Shown: positions 18,529-27,195, counted from the first letter of the stretch. The stretch: 64,000 bases of DNA from Streptomyces sp. NBC_00258 (GCF_036182465.1 NZ_CP108081.1:12028001-12092000); one strand, 5' to 3'. Numbers and translations: made by a program. Notes: generated by a model from the letters alone, not told the origin.

Positions 18529-18572
18529 TCATCTCTCCCTTTGTGCGAGCACCATTCTTCAAGTCAGGCCAA

Positions 18573-18584
18573 ATCATATAGCAT
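18573..18584 (-). promoter_or_regulatory. regulon palindrome upstream of the demethylase gene
   Basis: ATCATATAGCAT on the plus strand differs from ATCATATATGAT at two positions. Read toward the gene it ends in TATGAT, a good -10 box, though no matching -35 is seen. Confidence 0.5.
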
Positions 18585-18681
18585 TTCAGACGAAAATAGA
18601 AGAGGGTTTCACGTCCCACGTGACGCCCTTGTGGGGTAGTGAGCAGCGCGGGGGACTGTGCAAAGTCGACGCTTCGTCGTT

Positions 18682-18693
18682 TTCATATACGAA
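18682..18693 (+). promoter_or_regulatory. degenerate regulon palindrome at LLM pseudogene
   Basis: TTCATATACGAA, three differences from the ATCATATATGAT consensus but with TTC/GAA arms, touches the ATG of the LLM-oxidoreductase pseudogene. It may be a relic of regulation of that gene. Confidence 0.35.
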
Positions 18694-19634
18694 TGACATC
18701 AAAGGGATTGCGTCTGAGTGTCCTCGATCAGTCGCCACTGCCGGAGGGCTGCACGAGGGCTCAGGCGCTGCGCAACACGCTGGATCTCGCGCGCCATGTC
18801 GGCGTCCGAGGCTTCCATCGTTGCCAGGTGGCGGAGCGTCGCCTGAAGTTCCCATTGGCCCGCTCGCGGCTGCGACGCTTCACATACGCGTCGGTAGCGG
18901 CGGTTCATGCTTCCGCACTACAGCCCGTATAAAGTCGTCGAGAATTTCAGCGTGCTCGGCGGCCTGTGCCCGGATCGGATCGATCTCGGCTTCGGCAGGT
19001 CATCTGGCACCGACGCCCTCACCAGGTAAGCGCTTCAGCGTGATCGTGCGCATACACCGCCGGACGACTTGTTCGGCCAGTTGGTCGAGCTGCTGGCCTA
19101 CGTTGACTAGGCGTTCCCTGACGGCCACCCGCTCCAGAGATTGAGCCGAACCCTTCCTGGTCGACCGCACCTGCCTGAGCCCTGGCTCGAGTGAGCAAAG
19201 GGCGCTTTCTAACGGCTCAGCTCGGCCTGACCTACGCCTTTGCCGGCTTTGTCAATCCCCGAGGTGCCCAGGTCGAGGGTGTACCACAGCCGGTTCGAGT
19301 CAAGCGAACGCCTCGCGGGCCCGCGGCAATCCGTAGCCATGTGGGCTCTGGCTAACACGGAGGAAGAGGCGCCGCTGCTCGTGACGAGAACGCGCATGAC
19401 GGATGCGGTGCTGTTCGACGAAGGTCGGCTCATCGTAGTGCCGTCACCCGAGGAGGCCCTTGCCTTCCTATGGGCTCGGGGAGAAGACCTACGGTATGAA
19501 CGCGCGGCGGCGCACTGTGGTCGGCACACCCGACCAGGTGCGAGGCGGCCTTGAGGAGATTGCTGGCGCGTATGCAGCGGAAGAGATGATCGTACTGACG
19601 ATCTGCCAGGACCACGAAGCTCGCAAGCACTCGT
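18693..19634 (+). pseudogene. LLM-class flavin-dependent oxidoreductase, multiply frameshifted
   Basis: Pieces in all three frames line up with a luciferase-like monooxygenase (MsnO8-type). The start is LRLSVLDQSPLPEGCTRAQAL and NTLDLARHVG. Then come SPEVPIGPLAAAT with IRVGSGG, then PYKVVENFSVLGGLCPDRID with LGFGRSSGTDALT. The later part is EEEAPLLVTRTRMTDAVL and RRTVVGTPDQVRGGLEEIA with GAYAAEEMIVLTI. Stops and shifts at about 18860, 18910, 19030, 19110, 19180 and 19490 make it non-functional. The original gene was roughly 330 residues, on the strand opposite its neighbours. Confidence 0.7.
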
Positions 19635-19732
19635 CGCCGACGCCTCCGGCCTGTGCCCGCCCGACTCTGCGGGATAGCCGCGGCGCACCTGACTGCCAGT
19701 TGCGTCGCGACTGGCGCGAGCCGCAGCCCCGG

Positions 19733-20896
19733 TCAGGTTTCCATCATGTTCAGGTACATCGTCAACGCGGCTTCCATGTCGGTCTCACGGAGCGCGTTGT
19801 TCGGCCCGGGAACGTAGCGACTGGACTTCACTCCGCGGGCATTGCGTTCAACGAAGGCGTGATCCTCTGCGGCGACTTCCTTGAACACCTGCGTCAGGGG
19901 GCCGACCTCGTAGTCCACACCCTCGACGGCGTTCTCGTGGACGAACCACTGCATCCACAACTCGCAGGTGTCGACCGTCAGCGGGTTGACAATTCCTCGC
20001 TGACTGTGGTCGGTGAAGAAGCAGGTGCCGTTCCACATCAAATTGTCGACCCAGACGATGCTGTCGCCAGGCTCCAGCGCGCCCAGTTGCTTCTTCGAGA
20101 CGAGTTCGCCATCCATGGAGAAGGTCTTCATGTCAGGTCGCAGGCCGTAGCTACCGTCCCCCTTGATCTTCAGCCCACCCTCCTCGTCGCGCTCGTAGAA
20201 GTAGTTCGTCGCATCGCACGACACCATCAACGAAGGATGACCGCTGATGCAGTGGTAGCACTCGATGTTGTTCTCGATCATGAGCTTCCAGTTGGCCTTG
20301 ATCTCGTAGCGCACCTCGTGCGCGAGCTTCAGCCGCTCGGGTTCTGCGATCTCGATCCTCGCGTCGTCGATCGGGAACTGTCCCCCACCCGTGAGCTGCT
20401 CGCGCAGAGTGCACGCAGGCTGCTCCCTACCGAGCCACACATAGATCGAGCCATGGAACGTGTCCACGTACGCGTCCTGAAGCCCGAACTCGGAGTAGTT
20501 GAAGTCGACGCCGTCGCGGGTGGCCGGAGCACCGGCGAGCTTCCCGTCCAGATCGTACGTCCAGTTGTGGTAGGGGCACACGAATCGCTTCGTGTTGCCG
20601 CTGGACAGCTCGTCGCAGAGCTGCGAGCCCCGGTGGCGACAGACGTTGAAGTGTGCCCGGAGGCCACCGTTCTTGGCCCGGGTCACGATGATGCTCTCGG
20701 TGGCCGCGCGGGCCACGAAATAGTCACCGGTGTTCTTCGCTTGGCTGACATGGCCGACATAGATCCACTGCCTATGGAAGATCTTGTCGATCTCTTTCCG
20801 GAAGATCTCTGGCGAGGTGTACCACTCGCGCGGCAGGCTCGTGAAGTAGGAGTTCCCGTGACGGGTGGTGGCGGGCTGACCGGTGGTGACGGACAT
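19733..20896 (-). CDS. Rieske non-heme iron oxygenase, alpha subunit
   Basis: This 387-residue oxygenase component starts at the ATG at 20896. The N-terminal Rieske domain has the 2Fe-2S ligands in NVCRHRGSQL and CPYHNWTYD. The catalytic domain has ENNIECYHCISGHPSL, giving the two iron-binding His, with the carboxylate probably in AAEDHAFVE. This ECYHC-type active site occurs in monooxygenases that demethylate or hydroxylate betaines and aromatic acids. The reaction is therefore ring hydroxylation or oxidative demethylation, and the substrate is unknown. No ferredoxin or reductase gene is adjacent, so electrons must come from a partner encoded elsewhere. A regulon palindrome lies about 55 bases upstream. 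Confidence 0.85.
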   Translation of the reverse strand: MSVTTGQPATTRHGNSYFTSLPREWYTSPEIFRKEIDKIFHRQWIYVGHVSQAKNTGDYFVARAATESIIVTRAKNGGLRAHFNVCRHRGSQLCDELSSGNTKRFVCPYHNWTYDLDGKLAGAPATRDGVDFNYSEFGLQDAYVDTFHGSIYVWLGREQPACTLREQLTGGGQFPIDDARIEIAEPERLKLAHEVRYEIKANWKLMIENNIECYHCISGHPSLMVSCDATNYFYERDEEGGLKIKGDGSYGLRPDMKTFSMDGELVSKKQLGALEPGDSIVWVDNLMWNGTCFFTDHSQRGIVNPLTVDTCELWMQWFVHENAVEGVDYEVGPLTQVFKEVAAEDHAFVERNARGVKSSRYVPGPNNALRETDMEAALTMYLNMMET

Positions 20897-20949
20897 CAGG
20901 GACGGTCCTCCGAACTGTACGTCTGTTCCGACTCGCAAGCGAGTATGAC

Positions 20950-20961
20950 AACATATATGAT
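20950..20961 (-). promoter_or_regulatory. regulon palindrome upstream of Rieske gene
   Basis: AACATATATGAT differs from the consensus at one base. On the minus strand a TTGACT lies just upstream and CATACT 17 bases after it, so the palindrome would fall in the promoter spacer. Confidence 0.55.
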
Positions 20962-20989
20962 ATGAGTCAATGTTTTGGGGGGTGAATGT

Positions 20990-21438
20990 AGGCTTTCCGC
21001 GAGGGCGTCGAGCTGAACGTCGAGGTCGCCGGTCCCGGGGGACGGCCCCGCCGTGGCGTTCTTGCACGGGCTCTCTGTCGGTTCGGCCGACTACGACCGG
21101 TTGCCGGCAGAGATCACCGACGACCGCCGGATCCTGAAAATCGCGCGGAGATGGACTGTCTGGCCACGCTCCGGGCACCTGCGTACTCGACAACTACTGC
21201 GCGGATGTCGCCCACATCCTGGCTTGCGTCGAGCACAGGCCGGTCGTCTTGGTGAACCACCCGCTCGGGGCATGACTGCGTGGACGCTAGCCCAGAGGTA
21301 TCCAGATCTCGTGGCCGCCGCTCTCCTGGAGGACCCTCCCTGATCGCACCGATGCTCGCCGCAGCGTGCGACAAGGCCGTGGCGTGGCGGCGTTCGGGCG
21401 CCGACGCACGTGTCGTTGCTGCCGAGGTCGCCGCTTCC
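20990..21438 (+). pseudogene. alpha/beta hydrolase remnant cut by IS110 element
   Basis: Fragments in different frames resemble an alpha/beta hydrolase: EGVELNVEVAG, PAVAFLHGLSVGSADYDRL, DNYCADVAHILACVEHRPVV and GMTAWTLAQRYPDLVAAALL. The nucleophile region (normally G-H-S-x-G) reads NHPLGGMTAW in spliced frames, so even the catalytic Ser is gone. The sequence ends at the IS110-type element near 21440. Confidence 0.55.
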
Positions 21439-21465
21439 CTGGGGGGGGTGCCTCTATGTCTTTGG

Positions 21466-22668
21466 TCAAGCGAGGCGTGGGGTTCGGTGTTCGTAGAAGG
21501 TGCCGTCGCGGAGCATCGCGAAGAGCACGCTGATGCGGTGTCGGGCGAGGCGCAGAAGTGCCTGGGTATGGGTCTTTCCCCGGGCCCGGCAGCGGTCGTA
21601 GTAGCTGCGGGAGGTGGGGTCGTGCAGGGCGGCGAACGCCGAAAGGAACATGGCTCTCTTCAGCTGACGGTTGCCGCCCCGGGGTGCGTGTTCGCCGTGG
21701 ATCGAGGTCCCCGACGACTTCGTCGTCGGGGCGAGCCCGGCGTAAGAAGCGAGATGGGCGGCGCTGGGGAAGCTGGTGCCGTCGCCGACGGTGACCAGCA
21801 GAACAGCAGCGGTCCTGACCGCGACCCCCGGCATCGAGATCAGGACCTGGGAAAGAGGGTGTTGTTCCAGCAGGGTGTTGATCTGGGCTTCCAGGGCCCG
21901 GCGTTGTTGATGGACTCCTGCGAGCTGGCTGGCCAGGGACGGGATCACGATGTCGAGGGTGCCCGTGCCGGGGACGATCACGGTCTGCTCGTCGAGTGCG
22001 TCGAAGACCTCGTCGATCAACCGGGCGGCCATGCGCGGGGCCTTGGGTCGGATCACTTCAACAAGCCGGCGACGGCCTGCTTTCCGCAGGGCCTTGGGGG
22101 ATCCGTAGCGTTCGAGCAGCCAGGTCACGGCCTGGTGATCGAGGCGTGGTCCCAGGACGCGTTCCAGCGAGGGATGGAACTGGGTGAGCAGGCCGCGTAT
22201 GCGGTTGCTGGTGCGGGTTGCCTCGGCCGCGAGGTCCTGGTCGAAGCCGACGAGGACAGTGAGTTCGGCTGTGATCTCGTCGGTGAGTTCCAGCGAGCGC
22301 AGGGTGTGCGGCATGGTGCGGGCGGCGTCAGCGATCACCGCGGCGTCTTTCGCATCCGTCTTCGCCTCGCCCGGATAGAGGTCGGCGATCCGCCGCATCG
22401 CCAGTCCCGGCAGGTAAGCGACCTTGCATCCCGTGTCGCGGGCGACGGTCAGCGGCAGGGCGCCGATGGAGGCGGGCTGGTCGACGATCACCAGGACGGT
22501 GCCGAACTTGGCGGCCAGTTTGTCGAATACGGCCCGCAGTCTCGGCTCACTGTTGGGCAGCGGCTTGTCGAAGATCTTCTTGCCGGCCGGGGTCAGCCCA
22601 TGGCCGTGGTGAGCGGTCTTGCCGACGTCAAGGCCGAGGAACACGCCCACGTCGCCGGTGTCGAACAT
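21466..22668 (-). CDS. IS110-family transposase
   Basis: A complete 400-residue IS110-type recombinase. The N-terminal RuvC-like DEDD domain starts FLGLDVGKTAHHGHGL and carries VIVDQPASIGAL and AKTDAKDAAVIADAA. The C-terminal transposase_20 domain carries LISMPGVAVRTAAVLLV and the Ser region (SYAGLAPTTKSSGTS...GNRQLKRAMFLSAF). IS110 enzymes use a bridge RNA made from the element's non-coding end to choose the target. In IS110-group elements that end lies upstream of the gene, here beyond 22668. The element's exact ends cannot be set from one copy because IS110 ends lack clear inverted repeats. Confidence 0.9.
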   Translation of the reverse strand: MFDTGDVGVFLGLDVGKTAHHGHGLTPAGKKIFDKPLPNSEPRLRAVFDKLAAKFGTVLVIVDQPASIGALPLTVARDTGCKVAYLPGLAMRRIADLYPGEAKTDAKDAAVIADAARTMPHTLRSLELTDEITAELTVLVGFDQDLAAEATRTSNRIRGLLTQFHPSLERVLGPRLDHQAVTWLLERYGSPKALRKAGRRRLVEVIRPKAPRMAARLIDEVFDALDEQTVIVPGTGTLDIVIPSLASQLAGVHQQRRALEAQINTLLEQHPLSQVLISMPGVAVRTAAVLLVTVGDGTSFPSAAHLASYAGLAPTTKSSGTSIHGEHAPRGGNRQLKRAMFLSAFAALHDPTSRSYYDRCRARGKTHTQALLRLARHRISVLFAMLRDGTFYEHRTPRLA

Positions 22669-22950
22669 CGGGCTCTCAACTCCTTTGATGCGGTGCCGGC
22701 CTGGGCATCGGTGTCGTACTCACGCATCCACGTTATGCAGACCTGCCGCCCACGAACTGCCGGGCGTTGCGCTCGGCGGGGCGGTAGTCGGACCTCTTAT
22801 CAGCGTCTCCGACGGCACCTCTCGGGCCCGGTGAACACCACCCCCCAGGTCATCGTGGACAGGGGGACACAGTCATGCCGGGCCCGGAGGCCAGCGGCCC
22901 TCTTGCAGGACCGCGAAGAAGATAACGGGGGGGGCTGTGGTGCAGCGCAA
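22669..22950 (-). other. non-coding end of IS110 element and flank
   Basis: About 280 bases with no convincing frame lie between the IS110 recombinase start and the ISL3 remnant. By family knowledge the bridge RNA of an IS110-group element should be encoded at the 5' side of the gene, in this stretch. I did not fold it or define its loops. Confidence 0.3.
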
Positions 22951-22951
22951 T

Positions 22952-23240
22952 CGTCGCACGCAGTTTCGCGACGATCCTCCGTCGCCGCGACGGCTACCGC
23001 CTCACCCACTGGCTTGAGGAAGTCGAACAGAGTGAGATCAAGGACCTGTGTGTCTTCGCCAATGGCCTGCGCAAGGGCCTTGCGGCTGCCACCGCCGGAC
23101 TGACCCTGCCCTGGAACTCCAGGGCCGTCGAGGGACACGTGAACAGGATTGAGACGATCAAACGCCAGCGCTACGGACGAGCTGGATTCGATCCTCAAAC
23201 GCCGCACCCTGCTGGCCAGTTGGGCGGCTTCACGGAAGAT
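22952..23240 (+). pseudogene. ISL3-family transposase, C-terminal fragment
   Basis: The frame reads IVARSFATILRRRDGYRL, THWLEEVEQSEIKDLCVFA, NGLRKGLAAATAGLTLPW and SRAVEGHVNRIETIKRQRYG. This is the end of the ISL3 DDE domain, with the catalytic Glu in AVEGHVNRIK-like context. After RYG a frameshift moves to the expected LDSILKRRTLLAS. Only ~80 of ~400 residues remain. It ends about 30 bases from the converging SDR stop. Confidence 0.7.
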
Positions 23241-23269
23241 GCCGAGGAACCTCAGTTCTCCCCGGAAGC

Positions 23270-24091
23270 CTAGAGCGCCAGCGTGCCCGCGTCCACGGGG
23301 AGAGTGACACCGGTGATGTAGCGCGCCTCGTCGCTAGCGAGGAAGGCAACGGCGTTGGCAACGTCCTGTGGCTCGATCCACGGCACCGGCAGCAGCTGAA
23401 ACGCCTTCGATGCTTCCGCGAATTGCTCCAGGGTGGGATGCTCCACTCCTGGGACGAACAGCCGCATCATCTCGTCCTCATGCAGCATGGGAGTGTTCAC
23501 CGTCGTTGGGTGAACCGTGTTCACGCGGATCATCCGCTCGGCCAACTCGTGCGCGAGCGAGCGCATGAAGCCGACAACGGCGTGTTTGGAGGCCGAGTAA
23601 TGTGTGATGTGGCTGCCACCCTTCAGGCCGACGACCGAGCTGGTGATCACGATCGAGCCGCCATCGGCCAAGTGCGGGATCGCAGCCTTGCAGGTGTGGA
23701 AGACTCCGGTCAGATTGATGTCGATCACATCCCGCCACGTCTGAAGTGGCATGTCTGCTACCGCGACATGAGAAGCGATCCCTGCGTTCGGACAGACAAT
23801 GTCAAGTCGACCCAGTTCGGCCATGCCCGTTTCCAGCGCGTCCTTGACTGCCTCGAAGTCGCGCACGTCGGCCATCGACGCGACAATGCGCCGACCGAGG
23901 CCTTCCACCGCAGCGACCGTCTCTGAAAGCCCTCCGGGGGTGGTCATCTCTGAACTCACGCTTGCGACCTGCCTGCCCAGGTCGACGGCGATGATGTCGG
24001 CACCCTCCTCCGCAAGGCGCACTGCACAAGCATGCCCGATGCCACGCGCAGCGCCGGTGACGAACGCCACCTTGCCTTCCAAACGCGCCAT
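23270..24091 (-). CDS. mycofactocin-type short-chain dehydrogenase
   Basis: A 273-residue SDR starting at the ATG at 24091, with GGGAGAC upstream. It carries the nucleotide-binding GAARGIG, CPNAGIA, the active-site Ser (VITSSVVGLKGG) and YSASK. The opening (RLEGKVAFVTGAARG...ACAVRLAEEGADIIAVD), the ETVAAVEGLGRRIVA insert and the ending DEARYITGVTLPVDAG are those of the subfamily whose NAD is thought to be tightly held and recycled by mycofactocin. It probably oxidises an alcohol in the pathway. It is about 60% similar by eye to the SDR at 34.0 kb. A palindromic site is ~80 bases upstream. No mycofactocin synthesis gene is in the window. Confidence 0.8.
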   Translation of the reverse strand: MARLEGKVAFVTGAARGIGHACAVRLAEEGADIIAVDLGRQVASVSSEMTTPGGLSETVAAVEGLGRRIVASMADVRDFEAVKDALETGMAELGRLDIVCPNAGIASHVAVADMPLQTWRDVIDINLTGVFHTCKAAIPHLADGGSIVITSSVVGLKGGSHITHYSASKHAVVGFMRSLAHELAERMIRVNTVHPTTVNTPMLHEDEMMRLFVPGVEHPTLEQFAEASKAFQLLPVPWIEPQDVANAVAFLASDEARYITGVTLPVDAGTLAL

Positions 24092-24169
24092 TGATGTCTC
24101 CCTCGCTGTCAGAGTCGCGGGGTCGCCCGGCCCTCGCGTTACGTATCGCTCGTCGATATCGTGCTTGAT

Positions 24170-24181
24170 ATCATAGGTGAT
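24170..24181 (-). promoter_or_regulatory. regulon palindrome upstream of SDR gene
   Basis: ATCATAGGTGAT has perfect ATCA/TGAT arms and two central differences from the consensus. Read toward the SDR gene it ends in TATGAT, with a weak CCGACA 18 bases before. Confidence 0.5.
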
Positions 24182-24425
24182 CGTGTGGCGCGTTGTCGGC
24201 CTCGCCACTTGCCAGCTGTCTCTGCGACGTAGACCGACTTCACCTGGTTCTGCGGATCACCGAGCCGGGCAAGTCGCGTGCGAGCGCGAATGATTCTGGT
24301 ATCACGCCGCAGGTCGGCTGCCCGGTCGGGCGTCAGGTCGTCGTGCAGGAAGCGCGGTGCTTCGCGGTAGGCGTCCGGCGATGCCCCCTGCTGCTGGCAT
24401 CGCTGGACGAGTCCGCGCCACGGGA
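24182..24425. other. gap with no gene recognised
   Basis: About 240 bases lie between the SDR promoter region and the purU stop. Minus-strand frames such as YREAPRFLHDDLTPDRAADL look protein-like but have no support, so I call nothing here. Confidence 0.35.
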
Positions 24426-25274
24426 TCACTGGAAGACGACAGTGCTTTGCCCATTGAGGAGCACTCGGCGTTCACAATGCCAGCGCACCGCCCGAGAGAG
24501 GGCCTGAGCCTCCGCGTCCCGGCCGACGGTTTGCAGCGCCCGCGGATCGTAGGTGTGGTCGATGCGAATGACCTCCTGCTCGATGATCGGGCCCTCGTCC
24601 AGGGCTGAGGTCACGTAGTGCGCGGTTGCTCCCACGAGCTTCACGCCACGTTCATACGCCTGGTGGTAGGGCTTGGCGCCCTTGAATCCCGGCAGGAAAG
24701 AGTGATGGATGTTGATCGCGCGACCGTACAGCTCCTTGCAGGTCTCGTCGGAAAGGATCTGCATGTACCGTGCGAGCACTACGAGTTCGGCGTCGTACTC
24801 GTCGACGAGTTGGAGGAGCCTGATCTCGGCGCTTGCCTTCGTCTCCGGTGTGACCGGCACGTGCACGAACGGGAGGCCGGCAGTCTCGGCCATCGAGCGC
24901 AGGTCCTCGTGGTTGGACACGACCGCGACGATCTCGGCGCCCAGGGAGCCGGCCTTCCATCGGAAGATCAGGTCATTGAGGCAGTGGCCCAGCTTGGAGA
25001 CCATGACGAGCATGCGTGCACTCTGCCGGTCGTTGAACTGGTAGCTCATCTGGAACTCCGCGGCCACCGATTCGAATCCCCGCGAGACTGCTTCGAGATC
25101 GATGTCGAGCGGGGCGGTCACCTGGGTGCGCATGAACAGCAGGTTGCTCAGTGAGTCGTCGAACTGCTGGTGCTGACCGATGTCGCAGCCGTACTTGAGC
25201 AGGTAGCCGCTCACAGCGTGCACGATCCCAGTCCGGTTGGGGCAACTCAGGGTGAGCGTGAAGGAGTCGGTCAC
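24426..25274 (-). CDS. purU: formyltetrahydrofolate deformylase
   Basis: A 282-residue enzyme from a GTG at 25274 with TAGGAGA upstream. Residues ~1-85 form an ACT domain (FTLTLSCPNRTGIVHAVSGY). Residues ~88-282 form a formyl-transferase domain with SNHEDLRSMAE, INIHHSFLPGFKGAKPYHQA and TSALDEGPIIEQ, which supplies the catalytic Asn/His/Asp. It hydrolyses 10-formyl-THF to formate and THF. Normally it balances folate pools. Here, next to a folate-dependent demethylase and inside a catabolic island, it most likely regenerates free THF and exports the methyl-derived carbon as formate. A second copy elsewhere in the genome would support that specialised role. Confidence 0.9.
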   Translation of the reverse strand: MTDSFTLTLSCPNRTGIVHAVSGYLLKYGCDIGQHQQFDDSLSNLLFMRTQVTAPLDIDLEAVSRGFESVAAEFQMSYQFNDRQSARMLVMVSKLGHCLNDLIFRWKAGSLGAEIVAVVSNHEDLRSMAETAGLPFVHVPVTPETKASAEIRLLQLVDEYDAELVVLARYMQILSDETCKELYGRAINIHHSFLPGFKGAKPYHQAYERGVKLVGATAHYVTSALDEGPIIEQEVIRIDHTYDPRALQTVGRDAEAQALSRAVRWHCERRVLLNGQSTVVFQ

Positions 25275-25333
25275 TGGATCTCCTAGGGCGAATACATGGA
25301 GCGGCGCGAACGAGCGTCTTGGCTCGAATATGG

Positions 25334-25345
25334 ATCGGATCCGAT
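25334..25345. promoter_or_regulatory. palindrome in the purU divergent promoter region
   Basis: ATCGGATCCGAT is a perfect 12-base palindrome between purU and the divergent oxidoreductase gene. It keeps the ATC/GAT ends of the regulon motif but has a different centre, so membership is doubtful. Confidence 0.35.
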
Positions 25346-25362
25346 AGGATATCGTACACGGC

Positions 25363-26019
25363 ATGGTCAATCCTATGCGTATTGCTTTGATCGGTGCTAC
25401 CGGCGGCGTCGGAGCTGAAGTCCTCCCCGAGTTGGTGTCCCGGGGCCACCAGGTCGTGGCAATCGTCCGCCGAGCTGGCGCTGTGGACCCGTCCGACCGG
25501 GTCGAGCCGGTTCTTGTCGACGTTCACGACACTCCACGTCTGTGCGAAGCCCTGAAGGGAGTCGACGCCGTCATCAGCGCATTCAACCCGGGCTGGACGG
25601 CGCCGGACCTCTACCGCCAGTTCCTAGCCGGGGCGCGAAGCATCCACCAGGCGGCGAAGGCCGCCGGCGTACGCCTCCTGGTGGTCGGCGGGGCCAGCAG
25701 CCTGTACGGCGAGGACGGGCGGCAGCTTTTCGAAACGACCGAGTACCCCGATCCGTTCGAGGCCGGCGTTCATGCCGCACGTGACTACTACGCCGAGATC
25801 CTCGACGAGACGGAGCTGGATTGGACCTTCCTGAGTCCACCCCCGGGATACCCAGGCCCCCAAGAACGGCGCGGCACCTACCGGGTCGGCGCCGACACAC
25901 CGCTGCTTGACTCAGAGGGCGGCTACAGCCCGATCTCGGGTGCGGACCTCGCCGTGGCGATCGTGGACGAGATCGAAACGTCCAAGCAGCAACGTCGCCG
26001 TTTCACCGTCGCTTACTGA
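25363..26019 (+). CDS. NAD(P)H-binding NmrA/YwnB-like oxidoreductase
   Basis: A 218-residue Rossmann protein with the dinucleotide loop IALIGATGGVGAEV at the N-terminus, then GVDAVISAFNPGW, LLVVGGASSLYG and SPISGADLAVAIVDEIE. It belongs to the atypical SDR group of flavin-reductase-like or NmrA proteins, which bind NAD(P) but often lack the Tyr-Lys pair. The role in the island is unknown. Possible starts are the ATG at 25363 or 25375. Neither has a ribosome site, so a leaderless message is possible. It is divergent from purU. Confidence 0.75.
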   Translation: MVNPMRIALIGATGGVGAEVLPELVSRGHQVVAIVRRAGAVDPSDRVEPVLVDVHDTPRLCEALKGVDAVISAFNPGWTAPDLYRQFLAGARSIHQAAKAAGVRLLVVGGASSLYGEDGRQLFETTEYPDPFEAGVHAARDYYAEILDETELDWTFLSPPPGYPGPQERRGTYRVGADTPLLDSEGGYSPISGADLAVAIVDEIETSKQQRRRFTVAY

Positions 26020-26059
26020 GAGCGAATGATGGAGCCTCATGCCAAAAGGTTGTTCCTCA

Positions 26060-26373
26060 GTGCGGTGATCGACGGAGGTGACGGCAACGCTGTGCCTGCG
26101 CGGTCCAGCAGAACCCCGCCCTGTACGCCCCGACTACCTCAGTTGTTCTACTTCTTGACCCAGGTACTTCGATGCGGGATGGCCTTGAGGGTCGCGTATG
26201 GCATCTGGGGCGCCTGCGGCGTCACCTTCATCGCCCTCATGGGTGCCGGCGTCTTCGATGCCCCGCTCAGCCCCACGATGTTGCCGGGGATCGGACTTGT
26301 CATCATCGGTGTGCTCGCCGTCGAGATCCGGGCTGAGAATCGGGGTACACCCCGCACGGAAGGCCATCCGTGA
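26060..26373 (+). pseudogene. SMR-family transporter subunit, truncated
   Basis: From about 26130 the frame reads LRVAYGIWGACGVTFIALMG and MLPGIGLVIIGVLAVEI, the last two helices of a small-multidrug-resistance (EmrE/SugE) protein including the A-Y-x-x-W motif. The first helix with its essential Glu is missing. The upstream frame is not membrane-like. Confidence 0.6.
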
Positions 26374-26675
26374 GCTGGGTTTTCCTGCCTGTCGCTATCA
26401 TCAGCGAGGTCAGCGCCACCCTGTGTCTACGTGTGGCGAGTCACGGAACCGGACGCAGGATCTGGGTCGGCCTCCTGGCCCTGGGATAGCTGATCTCGTT
26501 GCATGCTCGCGCTCGTGCTGCACGAAGGCATCCCCATGGGTGTCGTCTACGCCATTGGACGGCCGTCGGCATCGTCCTGACATCGATCGTCGCCCGCATC
26601 ACCTTCAAAGGAATCTTCACTTGGCTGATGACGGCAGAGTTCGTCCTCATTGCCGGAGGGGTGGGGTCACCATGA
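26370..26675 (+). pseudogene. second SMR-family subunit, frameshifted
   Basis: It starts with GTG as WVFLPVAIISEVSATLCLRV, which keeps the conserved membrane Glu of SMR helix 1. It then hits a TAG, and continues in other frames as LALVLHEGIPMGVVYAI and TAVGIVLTSIVARITFKGI up to the TGA at 26673-26675. One stop and two frameshifts make it non-functional. Together with the preceding remnant it was a two-gene heteromeric SMR pump. Confidence 0.65.
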
Positions 26676-26760
26676 TCGAGCTCGACAGTATGACACACCG
26701 AGCCAGCATCCTGTGCTCGGAAGAGCCCACACCCGACGTAGGTATTCGGAGGAGATCAGC

Positions 26761-27102
26761 ATGACAAACGCGCCGACCGCCGCGAGCACAGCAGTCGTGA
26801 CCACTGAGCGACCCGCACGATTCGGTAAGCAGCTTGTGGCCCACCTGGGGCGGCACTCGGGCGGGGAATGGTCCGATGATGAGGGCACCGGGTGGATCTC
26901 GCTCGGTGAAGCCCGGGCTGAGGTCGAGGCGCGCAGTGAAGCGCTGATCCTGCGGGTGTACGGACCAACCGACGACCTCGACGACCTCGAAGACGTCGTA
27001 GGCCGTCACCTGGTCCGTTTCACGCGGCGCGGTCAAGTTACCGTGCGCTGGGTTCGTGCGGATGGCCGGGCCGGCACCGAGCAGCGTACGCAGGTTGACT
27101 GA
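26761..27102 (+). CDS. DUF2218-domain protein
   Basis: A 113-residue soluble protein with the strong ribosome site GGAGGAGA before its ATG. The pattern RPARFGKQLVAHLGRH, then VEARSEALILRVYG and a terminal FTRRGQVTVRW, is that of DUF2218, a small domain found in actinobacteria and proteobacteria. Homologues are sometimes beside siderophore-interacting proteins, but no function is established. It follows the dead SMR pair and converges on the LuxR regulator. Confidence 0.75.
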   Translation: MTNAPTAASTAVVTTERPARFGKQLVAHLGRHSGGEWSDDEGTGWISLGEARAEVEARSEALILRVYGPTDDLDDLEDVVGRHLVRFTRRGQVTVRWVRADGRAGTEQRTQVD

Positions 27103-27195
27103 GTAACCAGTCTCTGCCGCGTCCGTCGATCGGCTCGATGGCAGGCGTGGGCCGCTTCTCTCGTTGTCACGCGATCGTGACGCCCTGGCGTCGGC

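Noticed and set aside
21280..23103. 607-residue plus-strand frame over the IS110 element
   Set aside because: It is antisense to an intact IS110 recombinase and shows no domain of its own.
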